Source of the DNA: Rhyzopertha dominica
Taxonomy: Eukaryota; Arthropoda; Insecta; Coleoptera; Bostrichidae
Reading direction: 5' to 3'
Assembly (NCBI GenBank): GCA_025024175.1
Contig: QCXZ01000137.1
Coordinates: 25,048,001 to 25,112,000, forward strand
Length of the DNA stretch: 64,000 nucleotides
Positions within the stretch are counted from its first letter, which is position 1. Each line of letters begins with the position of its first letter. The notes beneath the pieces were generated by a model, which was given only the letters and a program-made list of their open reading frames with translations, did no database searches and was not told the origin of the DNA. Both the position numbers and the translations under genes were made by a program. Positions 48,671 through 59,627 of the stretch are shown piece by piece.

Positions 48671-48780
48671 TTCCGTAACACGCACCACGTGAGATCCCAC
48701 TAGCAACAAGCGTGTCACCCCTCCAACCGACATAGACGGCTGGTCCGGGGGTATAAACGGGAGCGACATAAATACCTACG
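48671..48780 (+). repeat. Dispersed repeat, copy 2
   Basis: Same family as 1-118: begins ttccgtaacacgcaccacgt, then cccactagcaacaagcgtgt, cacccctccaacc, ggtataaacggga and aatacctacg. The sequence before it (about 48200-48670) includes a 62-codon frame at 48309-48497 with no recognised relative; that stretch may belong to the same element. Confidence 0.65.
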
Positions 48781-50269
48781 ATACGCTGGATAAATCAATA
48801 AAAAAGAACTCTAATAAACGATACACCCACAATACGTTAGATATACGTGATATTAACTTATGAAAAACTTTCAGCTGCATTTCCCAGTGCCAAGCTTTCA
48901 ACATTCTGTCTTTAGCTGGACATTAATTAGAACAAAGTTGCATGATTCTCACAAAGTTCCTGTCGATGACGAAATATATCTGTTTAAGACCACCAAATCA
49001 AAGAACTCACAATCATAAGAAGAACCTAATATAAAACGTTATGATCCGGCACCAAACAACTTCAAAACCAATATGTCTGTAAGACATTTCCAGAAAGTTC
49101 TTTTCGCGCACCGAATAAACTATACACTAACAGGTGCAAATCGGATCATTGTTAACTTCGCGCTCCGTTTCTAAATATTCAGAAATGGCAACAACGAGCA
49201 AGGCTCGGAACAGAGATTACCTTTAAAAGCTGCACTCGGACCCAGGTAGCTATTCAAGTCGCCGAGGGTGGGATGCGCGGAGGGTAAAGTACGGCACGAA
49301 GATCGCGCTTCCAGCACTCGCCACAGAGATAAAAGATAACCCTTTTAGGACAGCATACAAACAGGCGTTCGGACAGAAACACAGCGGAAAAAAGAGATTA
49401 CCGCAGATGCGGATAAGTCCGTACAAAAAAACGCAGTGCTATTGTCGTCCGCCTGATTTAATGTAACAAAGCAACAACTGGAGGGTTTATGAGACAGTCA
49501 AGTGCGAGGACATCGGGAAAAAATGGGTCGTCAAAAACTGCTTAAATTTTGGGCTAGGAAGAGTGTTATTAAGTGAGGGTAATTGGTGGGTGTTGCGAAT
49601 GCACCGGTGGCTCCTATTGTTCTTTGATTATTGTAATTTAGGAAATAATACAGGCAGGGTACCTAAAGTCTTGCCTGATGTATTATAACGTCGTCATCTC
49701 CCCCACCAATGTTAACTTTTGATGGCGCTAACAGAAAGTTCGAATAAAATACGAGCATAAAATCGTTAAAAAATAACTTCCTTTTCAGTGATATCTATAG
49801 GTTCCTCAAAAACCAAGATGGCCTTACAGTCGCCAGAAACTCGAAAATCTTGATCAACATCAACAAATTTATTTAATAGCGAAATCGGGCAATCCTTTCT
49901 AAACCCACTTGTATTTATTATTACTACCATTTCTATCTGCATTAAGCATATATTTAAGAGACATATGAATTCATAATTCATAATAGTTTGTTACATTTTT
50001 GGATTCGCCACTAAATTATCAATATAACGCACCCTGGTTTCTTGGACATATCTGCAACAGTTTTTGACTTATGAAAATTTATGGGTCAAAATAGCGTCGC
50101 GCATAAACCCACAGACCATTCAAAATAACTTGACCAACTTTTCAAATCGAATCCTAAAGCTTTAGCGCATCTTTTGAGATGCACGCGAACTAGGAGACGA
50201 CATTCCATCACCTACTACGATTTTTTTTTTTGAAAAAGACAAACTCTAGCAAGCATTGCTGTTTTTCAT
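48781..50269. other. No gene seen
   Basis: 49140-49520 is GC-richer without a frame. The minus frame 49981-49766 (71 codons) is unrecognised. Confidence 0.45.
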
Positions 50270-50865
50270 ATATTCTGCAGCTGTTGCTGAATGATCTCTG
50301 AACTCTTTTACTTCACGTACCCCCAAAGATAGAAATATATGGGACTTAAGTCGTGTTGGGTAAGGAATGGTACCTCATCTGCCTATCCAACAACTAAGGT
50401 AGGACTGATCTAAACACTATAGCTCTATTCTGTGGTTGTAACTGTACACAATCTGCAGCACGATCGTTTTGTAAACACATTGTCTTTGTGGTGTTCAAAT
50501 CCACTTGTCACATTCTAAGATGNTAAAAAATGTAAATATCTTTCGTNATGTGATTTGCAGTTTTCTNCCCCAAACATTAAGTGACCATAGCTTTTGGGAT
50601 CAACAACATTCTTCAACCAGTGAGGATTTTTGATTGCATGCATTTGCATACAAAATGCAACTCTGCAAAATCATTATCTTACAATTCTTGATGTAGGGTG
50701 GAATTTACATTTCATATTATGTTCACACTATTTTATCAATTATCGCTTTTCCGCTACTGTATCTTTGCTTAACCATTGCTTGCTTGTTATAATAAAGGAT
50801 TTCTGATAGCTGCGCCGATACAGAAAACCATATTCACTAATTCTTCATGAGTGAAATAGATATCG
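50270..50865 (-). pseudogene. Decayed insect Tc1/mariner-superfamily transposase
   Basis: The N-terminal FTHEELVNMVFCIGAAIRNP (50863-50804) matches the start of DUF4817-type transposases. KNPHWLKNV (about 50620) follows the lost first catalytic block. LSCWIGR and TQHDLSPIYFYLWGYVK (about 50400-50305) are the end of the catalytic core (family pattern RSPDLxPLDFxLWGYVK). The rest is scrambled by indels, stops and three N bases. Same family as the 41.1 kb relic, same strand. Confidence 0.75.
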
Positions 50866-51149
50866 TGACAAATGAATGTACTTAAACCTACCATTATTTT
50901 GAAAGTAGATGGAAATGTCAAATTTTACCACAGTGTACTGCAATACAATAATATAGGGTGTTGTATATAGCTATAAGAGTCGAGTTATTGCAAGTTTTAA
51001 TTTTTAGAATGTGCCTTTTTATCGCACCGATAGATATCGTTTAAAAAATCAAGTCGTTAGCTTGGATAAAAAAAAGTTATGAAGCTTTCGCGCCCCTCTT
51101 ACTCACCCACACTATATTAGTAAAGGCACCAGGAATTTGAATTTAATCA

Positions 51150-51720
51150 TTCACCATTAAAATTGGTGCAATTACATTTACGCCCGGCATCCGTAACATC
51201 AAGAGCAATTGAGAATCGAATTAAATATCAGTAATACCGCGCAATTCTCCCGGTAATTTCAATTATGGGTTGGCAGACGAACTTCAATCTCGCATCAGCT
51301 GCACTTCCACTTACACAACCGACGATGAGCTTTTACACTACGCACAAGATGCGATCGAAATGGAATAATTGAAGAACAACACGGCTGATTGCGCGGCACC
51401 TTTCAACCGCCTGAAATTTCAGCTTAATGGAGTTTTCCACTCAGGCTACGCGAGGAATACCTAAACTGCTCTCTGCGGCCGCGATGGTCAGTGGATGCTT
51501 TTAGAATGAATTACACAACCGGTGATTATCGCATAAGTTTGCCGAAAAAAGTTAATTGAAAAGTGGACACTGGACGTTCTGGGAGGAAAGCACTCCGATG
51601 ACTCGGCGAAGTGAGATGTTGATGCAAAGGGATGGGAAACTGCGTTAAAAGCACTTCACCACGTCACTGATTGTTATCAGCCGGAATGATGGGAAGATAA
51701 AGGTAGGCAGGCCAAATTCT
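51150..51720. promoter_or_regulatory. Complex GC-richer island
   Basis: Locally GC-rich, low-repeat stretch (cgcccggcatccgtaac, tcgcatcagctgcactt, tgcggccgcgatgg) between AT-rich tracts, without a long frame on either strand. Possibly regulatory or an unseen exon. Confidence 0.2.
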
Positions 51721-52849
51721 TTACGCTGGAACTTGTAAGGCTAATGTTAAACGAAGCTAGAAAACCTTTAGAATCAAATCTCAGTATACGACAATTTTAT
51801 ACGTCGTAAAAATTACAGAGACGGTTAATAAATGACAAATAATTTAGGCATTATTTCCGGAGATATTTAAGAAAAACCGAAATTATGNGAATCCGATTTG
51901 ACTTTCTTGTAAAGTTATTTAAAGTATATAATTTCCATATTGTTTCTGATAATTATTTATATATTTATTACTGCCGGATTTCACAGCGATGGTTGCTAAG
52001 CGAAGTTGAAATCCAGTTTCGGTATCTTATATATGCAGTGGCCTTAATCCTGATACGTGCGATTAATATAAGATTGTTGATATCTTAATGTTGTGTTTGA
52101 ACGTAGATTTGGTTGTGCTTTTTAGAAAATACCATTAGTGGCTACTATACTCTTATCCGACCAAGTCACCACTCACAGAAAAGTTAACGTCGTTATTCGT
52201 CACCTAGTCTTAGTACTTGGGTACTTGGCATATTCGAAATTTATAGGTTAAAATTTATTCTTTTTTTAATGATATGATTTGTAGATATATCTACTCCAAT
52301 ATGGTTTTCAATTTTTGTGGACTATAAATAATTTATGCCGTTCTGTGATGTGCTTTTAAATGCGCAGATGAATTACCAGTTATAAAAAGAATTCCATCTG
52401 TAGAAATACTATTAAACTACACGTAGTTATCAAACGTTATAATAAAAACCCATTTTAAATACGTAACACACAACCTTTATGCAATTCTTCCTTTTCATGC
52501 ACATGTACACCACTGAACACGCAAAAATAAAGATGTTTAACTTAAGTAACTCTCTGTAGCACGTTTGCTAATACGGGTTATACGATGACTACATGTTTTA
52601 TAATATATATTTCCTTACAGAACTGATGTTTCAAAATACAAACACAAAACTTTAGGAAAAAAAATATAAATTGTATTGTAGCAACAAAAACGTTATTTTG
52701 TAAAATAAACAAGTTTAGCTGTCGCTTAAGTTGGTCATTATTCCGTGGGAGAAGTGTGTCTTACTACTTGTTGAATGTAAAAGAAAACAGCAGGCTACGG
52801 CAGAGGAAAGGACTGAAAAAGAAATCAGACAGCCGGGCATAGAGTTCGG

Positions 52850-53250
52850 TTAGCACGAAACTATGTATGAGTGTGTGGTGTGCTGCCCAATGATAGTGGG
52901 CCGTCCCGCAATTGGGTATATGCGCCAGTCCGGCAATGGACATGGAGGTTCTGGTGGTTTTTCCACCCTATAGTTATAGGAGTCCTGGACAGCGTGGTTC
53001 GGCAATCCTGCCGTGATCTGCTGCTAGCAGCAATGACCCGGCCGATATTACCACCGGCAGTTCCACGCACATGGAAAAGAAGCTTCTAGTGGGTCCATAC
53101 ATTTGACCAATTTATTAATTGCCTGGTCGAAAGACTGGGGACTAAGGATTGCAATTCCTGCTGATCAAATGTTACAAGTTACTGTCCTACGTATGCTTCA
53201 TCCAGAAATCCAGAGCCATGGTGGGGGATACCCGTTGTAAATTAACTAAA
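52850..53250. other. GC-richer block open on both strands
   Basis: Plus 52871-53089 (72 codons, Trp-rich) and minus 53070-52861 (69 codons) overlap; the plus DNA beyond 53090 stays open for tens of codons in another frame. The texture resembles an old transposon or gene fragment, but no diagnostic motif is visible. Confidence 0.2.
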
Positions 53251-54748
53251 AATCTATGTGTGATTATCTCGCCAATGCTGCCCGTCTGGTTCTAATTAAA
53301 CGTGTCAATCTGGTCTGTCACCCTGAACTCGAGTGAGGTAGTGGTAAGAAAGGGAGTGAATGTGATGTAAGAATAATAAATACATTATTTTTAACACTAA
53401 CCAATAACGACTAACATAATTGCCATCTCTGTTTTGGATGCTACAGTATACATAAGAATCTATACCTTCTTGAGTAGTCCGGAAAGTCTTATTACCACGA
53501 AGAACAACATGTACTGTTTCAAATGAATGTACATACATAAAAGTAAAATAATCTGATGTTCATAAAACGATGAAATTTGGAGATATAGTCAAATACCTGC
53601 CTATCTATTCCATAACTCAAGTCTGATTGGCATGAGGAAATTACTATCGAATTAAAGGTATTAGCAAATTTTGCTTTATAGCTTCTCTGTCGCGACGATT
53701 TTTCATACTTTTAAACTTCTAGTAATTTTCATGACAACTTCGCTCTCAATAATAATAATTAGTTGTTACTGTGACAATTTTCACGCTCCTTCTTCTGGTC
53801 ATCAATTATATCAAATATCTGCTACCACGCAGCTTGCACAAAACCCGTGTTTATCCAATTAATGTACGTCAACGCCGCTTAGCCCGTTTTGTAACAACCT
53901 TGCGTAAAGAGCTCCGAAAAGCCCGCTTAGTAAGTTACTCGAGTGCATCGAAGACTCGTGTGAAAATTCTTATTAATTTACAAAACCGAAGTGGCATTAT
54001 TTATTGCACCAAGCGGTGAAATTACTTCGGGCCACATACTTAATTATTAACAGTTTATTCTACGGAGCTTCACGGTATTAAACCCATTCACGGATGAGAG
54101 GACACTCGACGCAAGTCCGTAAACAAATGCGGTTCGTAAAGGGTTAACGTCGATAAATCCCAGTGAAGTGTTTCATACTTGACAACATGTCGATTATTAA
54201 ACCGGGGTGCTGGACGTATCGAGTTCAGGGGAGCGAAAAGTATGCCAACGTGCGCACCCTAAGGTTTCCCACACTGTCAAAATGCATCAATTATGTTATT
54301 ACAATGGATAAATCCATAATGAATGCTAATTAAAGCGTATTGTTTACTACTCAACCTGAGGAATAAGCTCCTGCGGGGTAATCGTGTAGCTTCCGAATTC
54401 GCTGCATAATGTCTATATTAAAAGAATGTGCAAGGTTAAACTAACACACTGAAAAAAATCAATTCAGTTAAGTTCTTTTATTTCGCTCTAATCTACAGTT
54501 AGACTAGAAGACAGTGCACATCCACATCCGTAGCTTTGTATTTTGCATTACAAAAAAATAAATGTTGAATAAAGTCTTATTATAATCACTCCTAGTTGAG
54601 AACTATTTTTGATATAATAAATCAGCAAGTGAATGAAGCTTTCCTACTTGCAAACCTGAAATGTTGAATACGTTTATTTTTACAAAACTCACAAACGGTT
54701 AACCTTCAGTGTAAGTTATTACAGATTCCAATGATCAAAAGTAGTATT
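53251..54748. other. No gene seen
   Basis: The plus frame 53771-54019 (82 codons) has a basic coding-like stretch (NVRQRRLARFVTTLRKELRK) at 53855-53920 but no recognised relative. The rest is mixed, with GC-richer DNA at 54060-54280. Confidence 0.4.
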
Positions 54749-55177
54749 AAACCTTTACATGTACATTTTAGTAGAAAAATAGATGACATTGCCATCTGTC
54801 AGCAATTAACTCACAAGATGACAAAGCCATCTAGCAGCCTTAATGGGAACTACTTCTTGAAGGGAGCGCCCTGTAATCTGACAAGTTGGCATGCACCTGC
54901 ATACACTCAAATGCATGTCTGTGCTATGCTGTCTGCACTAGACCTAAATTGCACTGATGAGCTATAATGACAGCAAAATAGATCTAGCTGCAACTGGTTG
55001 TGGAGCAGGCACTATAGCATAGAGATGCATTTGCATACCAATTTGTCAGACTACAGATCACTTTCTTTAGGAAGTAGTTCCCATAATGGCACCTAGGCGG
55101 CTTTGTCATCGTGTCAGTGTAATGCTGACAGATGGCATTGTCATTTAATTTTCTACTTATTGCATAATACAAGGTTT
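54749..55177. mobile_element. Long inverted-repeat element (foldback/MITE-like)
   Basis: Arms 54749-54938 and 55004-55177 are inverse copies at roughly three-quarters identity, with shared blocks such as gccatctgtcagc, gatgacaaagcc, atgggaactacttc and atgcatctctatgctat-like sequence. A spacer of about 65 bp separates them. The small open frames on both strands are two readings of the same repeat. Another inverted piece (tgaatcatttatagaaacc at about 55440) mirrors 55171-55190, so a nested or older repeat may extend farther right. Confidence 0.7.
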
Positions 55178-57079
55178 CTATAAATGATTCGTGCAACGCG
55201 GGCGGCGTTGATTTCGGAATTATTTGTGCCGCCTTTTTAGCACGGCAATAGTACTGAAGATTGCAAATCAAGTTACAGTCACGAAACTGATAGCTTTATA
55301 AAGATTTACCAACAAATATGTCAAATAATTAAAAAATCGACAGATGACACGTACACGTCAAAACAATAGTTGTGTTCACTTTCCAAAGAGGTGGCAAATT
55401 GATTTAATCGATAGTTTCCATAAGTGCCCTGGATGTATGAATCATTTATAGAAACCCTATATATCTACTATAATACAAAACATAATGTAATGTACAGCAC
55501 TGTAAAAAATGTGGCAGTTGAATATAGGTAGGAAAAAATATGTTCATCCGTTAAATTATGTATAAAAAATTAGAAACATCTGTAGGTAAACTAAACATTT
55601 GTTTTGTTTTTATTCAATCCTTGAAACGAAATTTTGACTTATTATTCAGGATCGATTAAATTCACCAATGATTGTGACNTGTTTTCAACTAAGTAGTCCT
55701 TACTGGAAAGTTTTTCTTTCATTTTTTTACTGTATATGGCTATCCCTTTCAAAACAATTATTTAAGCTGTTTAAATACAATGAATTAGAATATAATAAAA
55801 TTGAAAGACCTTTTTTGAATGACTAGACTGGAAGTGTAACAAATTTGTGTATTAGAAGCATCACCGTATAATTATGCAGTAATCAGTCTGCAAGTATAAT
55901 TGAAGCAAACGTGCATTAAATCTACATAAAACATAAATAAATAAAACTGCAATTTGTCAGTAATAGCTAAATGTAACACTTATCATGAACACTTATAAGT
56001 AAAAGAACGTTTTTTGAAACGCTGGTGTGAAGTAGTGTATTATGCTGTATGATTGGAACTTTTTTGTAGTGCACTAAGCTTTTTAATCATTTATATGCAA
56101 TTAATTTCTACAAAAATAAGCACTGCAATATCTTATTTTGCTTAATAAAAAGCTAGGGAATGAGGAATGTTAGAAATGTTAGTTGGGAAATGTGAAATTA
56201 AGCCTTAGAAAATGGTACTTGACTGAAAAATTTGTTGCCACAAATAGAGACAGTTGGATGTTTTCTCCACTTAAGTAAATATTGATGGTGCAAAATTTAA
56301 GAAACTGGATGCTTGTAAAATACAAAACCGAAACAGTAATTGAAAGTTCTTGAAATACAGATACCTATCAGCAAGTGAAGGGGATTCTCCTGCATTTGAT
56401 TTATGTGAAATATAATATGGGAAGAACGTATAACAAAATATTAGTTTATTAAGTATAAAGATACTCTTTGGGCATTATTAACAGCTAATCCCAATCGAAC
56501 TACGAACGCTTTCGAATTTTCTTACTCGCGCTTAAATATAGACTTTTAATACCATTCTCCCTCACATATAACATGAAATTTTAATTAGACTTGTTTCACT
56601 TTACCGAAAAATTACTGGTATATTTGTAGGTATCTCCATCAAACAGCGTTACTGAACGATATTTATCCAAAATTACACATCCAAGACAATAATTGATATT
56701 TAATAAATATTGCTTACGAATACCTTAAAAATACACTTGCAAAACGAGTCTACACCAAAAAGTATGTCACCAAAGCTGAAGGTAGAGAGGGGTGCAATAA
56801 ACCAAAAGTGGTTTATAGCACCCTCACAGAACTCGACCGCAAATGCAACCACAGTACTTTGAGCACCGCTCCGAATTAATCAATACATAAATATTTCATT
56901 TTGAAAGTAACAAACTTTTCTATTTCAGGCTCAATATTCAGGCGGAACAAGTTATGTTGCGTAACAAACTTGTCACACAAAAAATATAGATTTTGTTTTG
57001 CTCCAGTAAAGCACACTTTAAAGACAGTAACTGTGAAAATTCAATAATCTAAAACGTTATAATAAAATTAACCAGATTC
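55178..57079. other. No gene seen
   Basis: AT-rich non-coding DNA with one N at about 55679; nothing supported. Confidence 0.5.
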
Positions 57080-57480
57080 AGGTCCGTCCCAAAACCATAC
57101 GAAACAAAGCGACAAACCATAGTAGCGTGACCAATTCCAGCGTCACCGCGCATTCCTAACATCCATCAGCAGTTGTTTTAACATCCGCGATGCTTTTATT
57201 TCCATGACCAATCGCCACATGTTGTGAATACATGCGAGAACGCGNGAACCCATTACGAANACATCGCATCCACGGACTGGGCGCGCACCACGTCACGACC
57301 ATGGGGTTAATTGCTCTATTGAAATCGCCTCTGCATCAATTATTTTGCCCTACACTTGTCGTATCGTTCACGTGTCGTTTAAATCGTTTAGAAATTTAAA
57401 GGTTATCGGGGGATGCCCACTTGTTTGGCGTATACGCAGCAGATGCGTTACATTGCGGCCCATTGTGGAGTTGATACAAT
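57080..57480. promoter_or_regulatory. Complex GC-richer island
   Basis: CpG-containing sequence (cgtcaccgcgcattcc, gggcgcgcaccacgtcacga) with two N bases and no persuasive frame. The plus-strand frames at 57413-57610 and 57511-57714 overlap and are unsupported. Possibly regulatory. Confidence 0.2.
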
Positions 57481-58030
57481 GAGAAAACTAAGGGGTAAAA
57501 ACTACGATCATTGTGTTGCGAGTTTTTGGGGATCGGATTTTCTGTATCGTCACACATGTTCGATATTTTTTACGAGACTATCGTATGGGCTGGGCAGTCA
57601 CGCGTTTTGACTACGAATAGAACTATTTCTGGGTGTACACTGAATGGAGCTCTGATGTGCAGATCGCTACTATTGTCTAGTTGTTTGCAAAATCTGTTTC
57701 TAAAAATCGAATAGTTTTCGCTCGCATTTGGTTCTCACGCTCTCCCCTATTGTCTTTATGCCCCTGTTCATTTGGGAATTGACCTATTCCCAATTCAGCA
57801 TCTCTAATACGAACACCGTAATGTGTACCGTCACTAAAATAGCCATTTAGAAATATATAAGGAGGGTTAAAAAACGAGGTGTTAAATTTATGTATGATAT
57901 TCTACTCGTAGCTGATAACTATGACAATTTGAAATTTGTAATAATTTGATGTCACACACTTATAAATCGATTCTGCTTTAACGATTGTCAAAATAAGCAA
58001 ACCAGAACAATATATATTTTCAAAAAATAT

Positions 58031-58702
58031 TTTCAAAGATGGCGGACTTCCGATTATACCAGGAGGCGACAACAACTTCGCTATTTTAAATGTGAAATAC
58101 CCTGTTTGTGATTGCACTTTTGAATTGCGCACTGAAAATAAATGCCCGTTTGTTAATATTACATTTGGTTTAAGTAACAGCATTCCGCAGTTACTCGTAT
58201 TTCAAGAAGAAAAAATATATCTGTGATGCATTAAGAAAACCACGTCTAGAAGAAAAATACCTTTTCAGGTGCAGTTAATACAGGAACCAGATCAGGCTTC
58301 AACAATCGACTGCAATTTTCTGAATGAATCCTACACAAATTTCAACATAGAAATACCTTTTTGTTGATAATGTTCTTTTATAGATTAAAGTAAGCAATTG
58401 GTTTACAAAAAACTGTCAGCTTGGAAGGCTATGAAGGAATAACGAATTATTCATATTTTTCGAGGTATAGATGAAAATAATTTGATACGTGTGAATAACT
58501 ATTTTATTATTTATTAAAATTAGTTATTAATAAAGTATTAATTTTATTCCTGGTTTTGTTATTATCAATAGGTCATTTGTTTTGAGTTTGTTATTAAACC
58601 CCGGAATCTTGTTCACTAAGCAGTAATAAACAGGGCGTTCCATTTATAATAAGGCAGTTATTTTCCACTTCCGATGTAACTGGAAGTCCGCCATCTTTGA
58701 AA
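58031..58702. mobile_element. Inverted-repeat element (MITE-like), about 670 bp
   Basis: tttcaaagatggcggacttcc at 58031-58051 is matched by its inverse ending at 58702. Weaker similarity runs inward about 80 bp on each side (both include an aaatg..a..ccctgttt block, left about 58088-58110, right about 58620-58640). Inside there is no transposase-like ORF. It fits a non-autonomous DNA transposon. Target duplication is not clear. Confidence 0.65.
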
Positions 58703-59548
58703 TCTTTTAAAAGCACTTAATTTTGTACAACCATACTTTCATTCTAGTCTAATTGTTGCTTAATGCATGATTTAGAAGTCAAACTCTATCTGAATTATTG
58801 TTAATACTATTATAACTAATTAACTAGTTTGAGAAAACCTAATTTGGTTGTATCAGTAATGATGCTCGTACAACTAAGCAACAAAACTCATACCGTTCAA
58901 TACAAAGATCCTGTACTGTAGTTACCATCCATTACCATCAGAAACTCCACAGTTTCGATATTAGATTAGATATTAGACATTCTAAAGACGTTAGTGGCTA
59001 GATCAGGAATAAATCATTAACTACTCATTAACTTAAATTTTCAACATACGAATGTCATATTTTTAGTGAAGATTTCACTACAAGTCTGCCATGGTACTTC
59101 AAAGACGCAATAATCAACTAATGTAAGGTATTTCATGCTTAAGACGAACCACAAAACAAAAAATGTTTATTAGAAAAGACATATATGTATCGTACAGTTG
59201 CTTTATAATGTTTTGTGATCTCTACTAATATCTTTCTCTATATCTTTATCTTTTAAAGACCAGTTCTTGTTAAATTCGAAGCATTAATTAATTAATGTTT
59301 CAGTCATTCATTAAATAGTACCATCTCATACTACTCTCGTTTTTTTACTTTCAGTTTTTTAGTATTCTTTGCAGTAACTTCGTTCTTATTTTGATAATCA
59401 ATTTATAAATCTACCACATGATCTGAACTAATGTGAGATTGTTAAATTAATTGGAAAACACTTCGCTTTGAACGACCTTACTAAACGTTTACTTTGAATT
59501 GTGGGTCTTTTCAGCAAAAAATACCTGAATGATTGAACTTGTACTTAC
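58703..59548 (-). other. Probable intron 3' of the EGF exon
   Basis: AT-rich, begins on the minus strand with the GTAAGT donor. No second EGF half was found here. Confidence 0.4.
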
Positions 59549-59627
59549 TTGCAGTATGATTCTCCTCTTGGTGACGAGACACAAGTCCCGCCATTTTTAC
59601 AAGGACTAGGTGAACACGACACAAAAC
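59549..59627 (-). CDS. Internal exon encoding the first half of an EGF-like domain
   Basis: On the minus strand a pyrimidine-rich acceptor (tttgtttcag) ends at 59628 and a GTAAGT donor begins at 59548. They bound a 79-bp exon: two bases completing a codon, 25 codons, then two bases. The peptide contains CSPSPCKNGGTC followed by CVSSPRGESYC, the classic first four-cysteine part of an EGF repeat (C-x4-C-x5-C-x9/10-C). The last Cys pair should be in the next exon, at lower coordinates. EGF repeats of this type occur in secreted or transmembrane proteins such as Notch ligands, crumbs/uninflatable-like proteins, proteoglycans and protease-linked proteins. The parent gene cannot be told from half a domain. 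Start phase 1 and end phase 2 are inferred from the frame. I found no neighbouring exon with certainty, so introns on both sides are probably kilobases long. Confidence 0.8.

Noticed and set aside
53771..54019. Basic 82-codon frame thought to be a ribosomal-protein retrocopy
   Set aside because: The basic stretch does not match a ribosomal protein that I recognise, there is no poly-A tail or target duplication, and the flanks are not coding.
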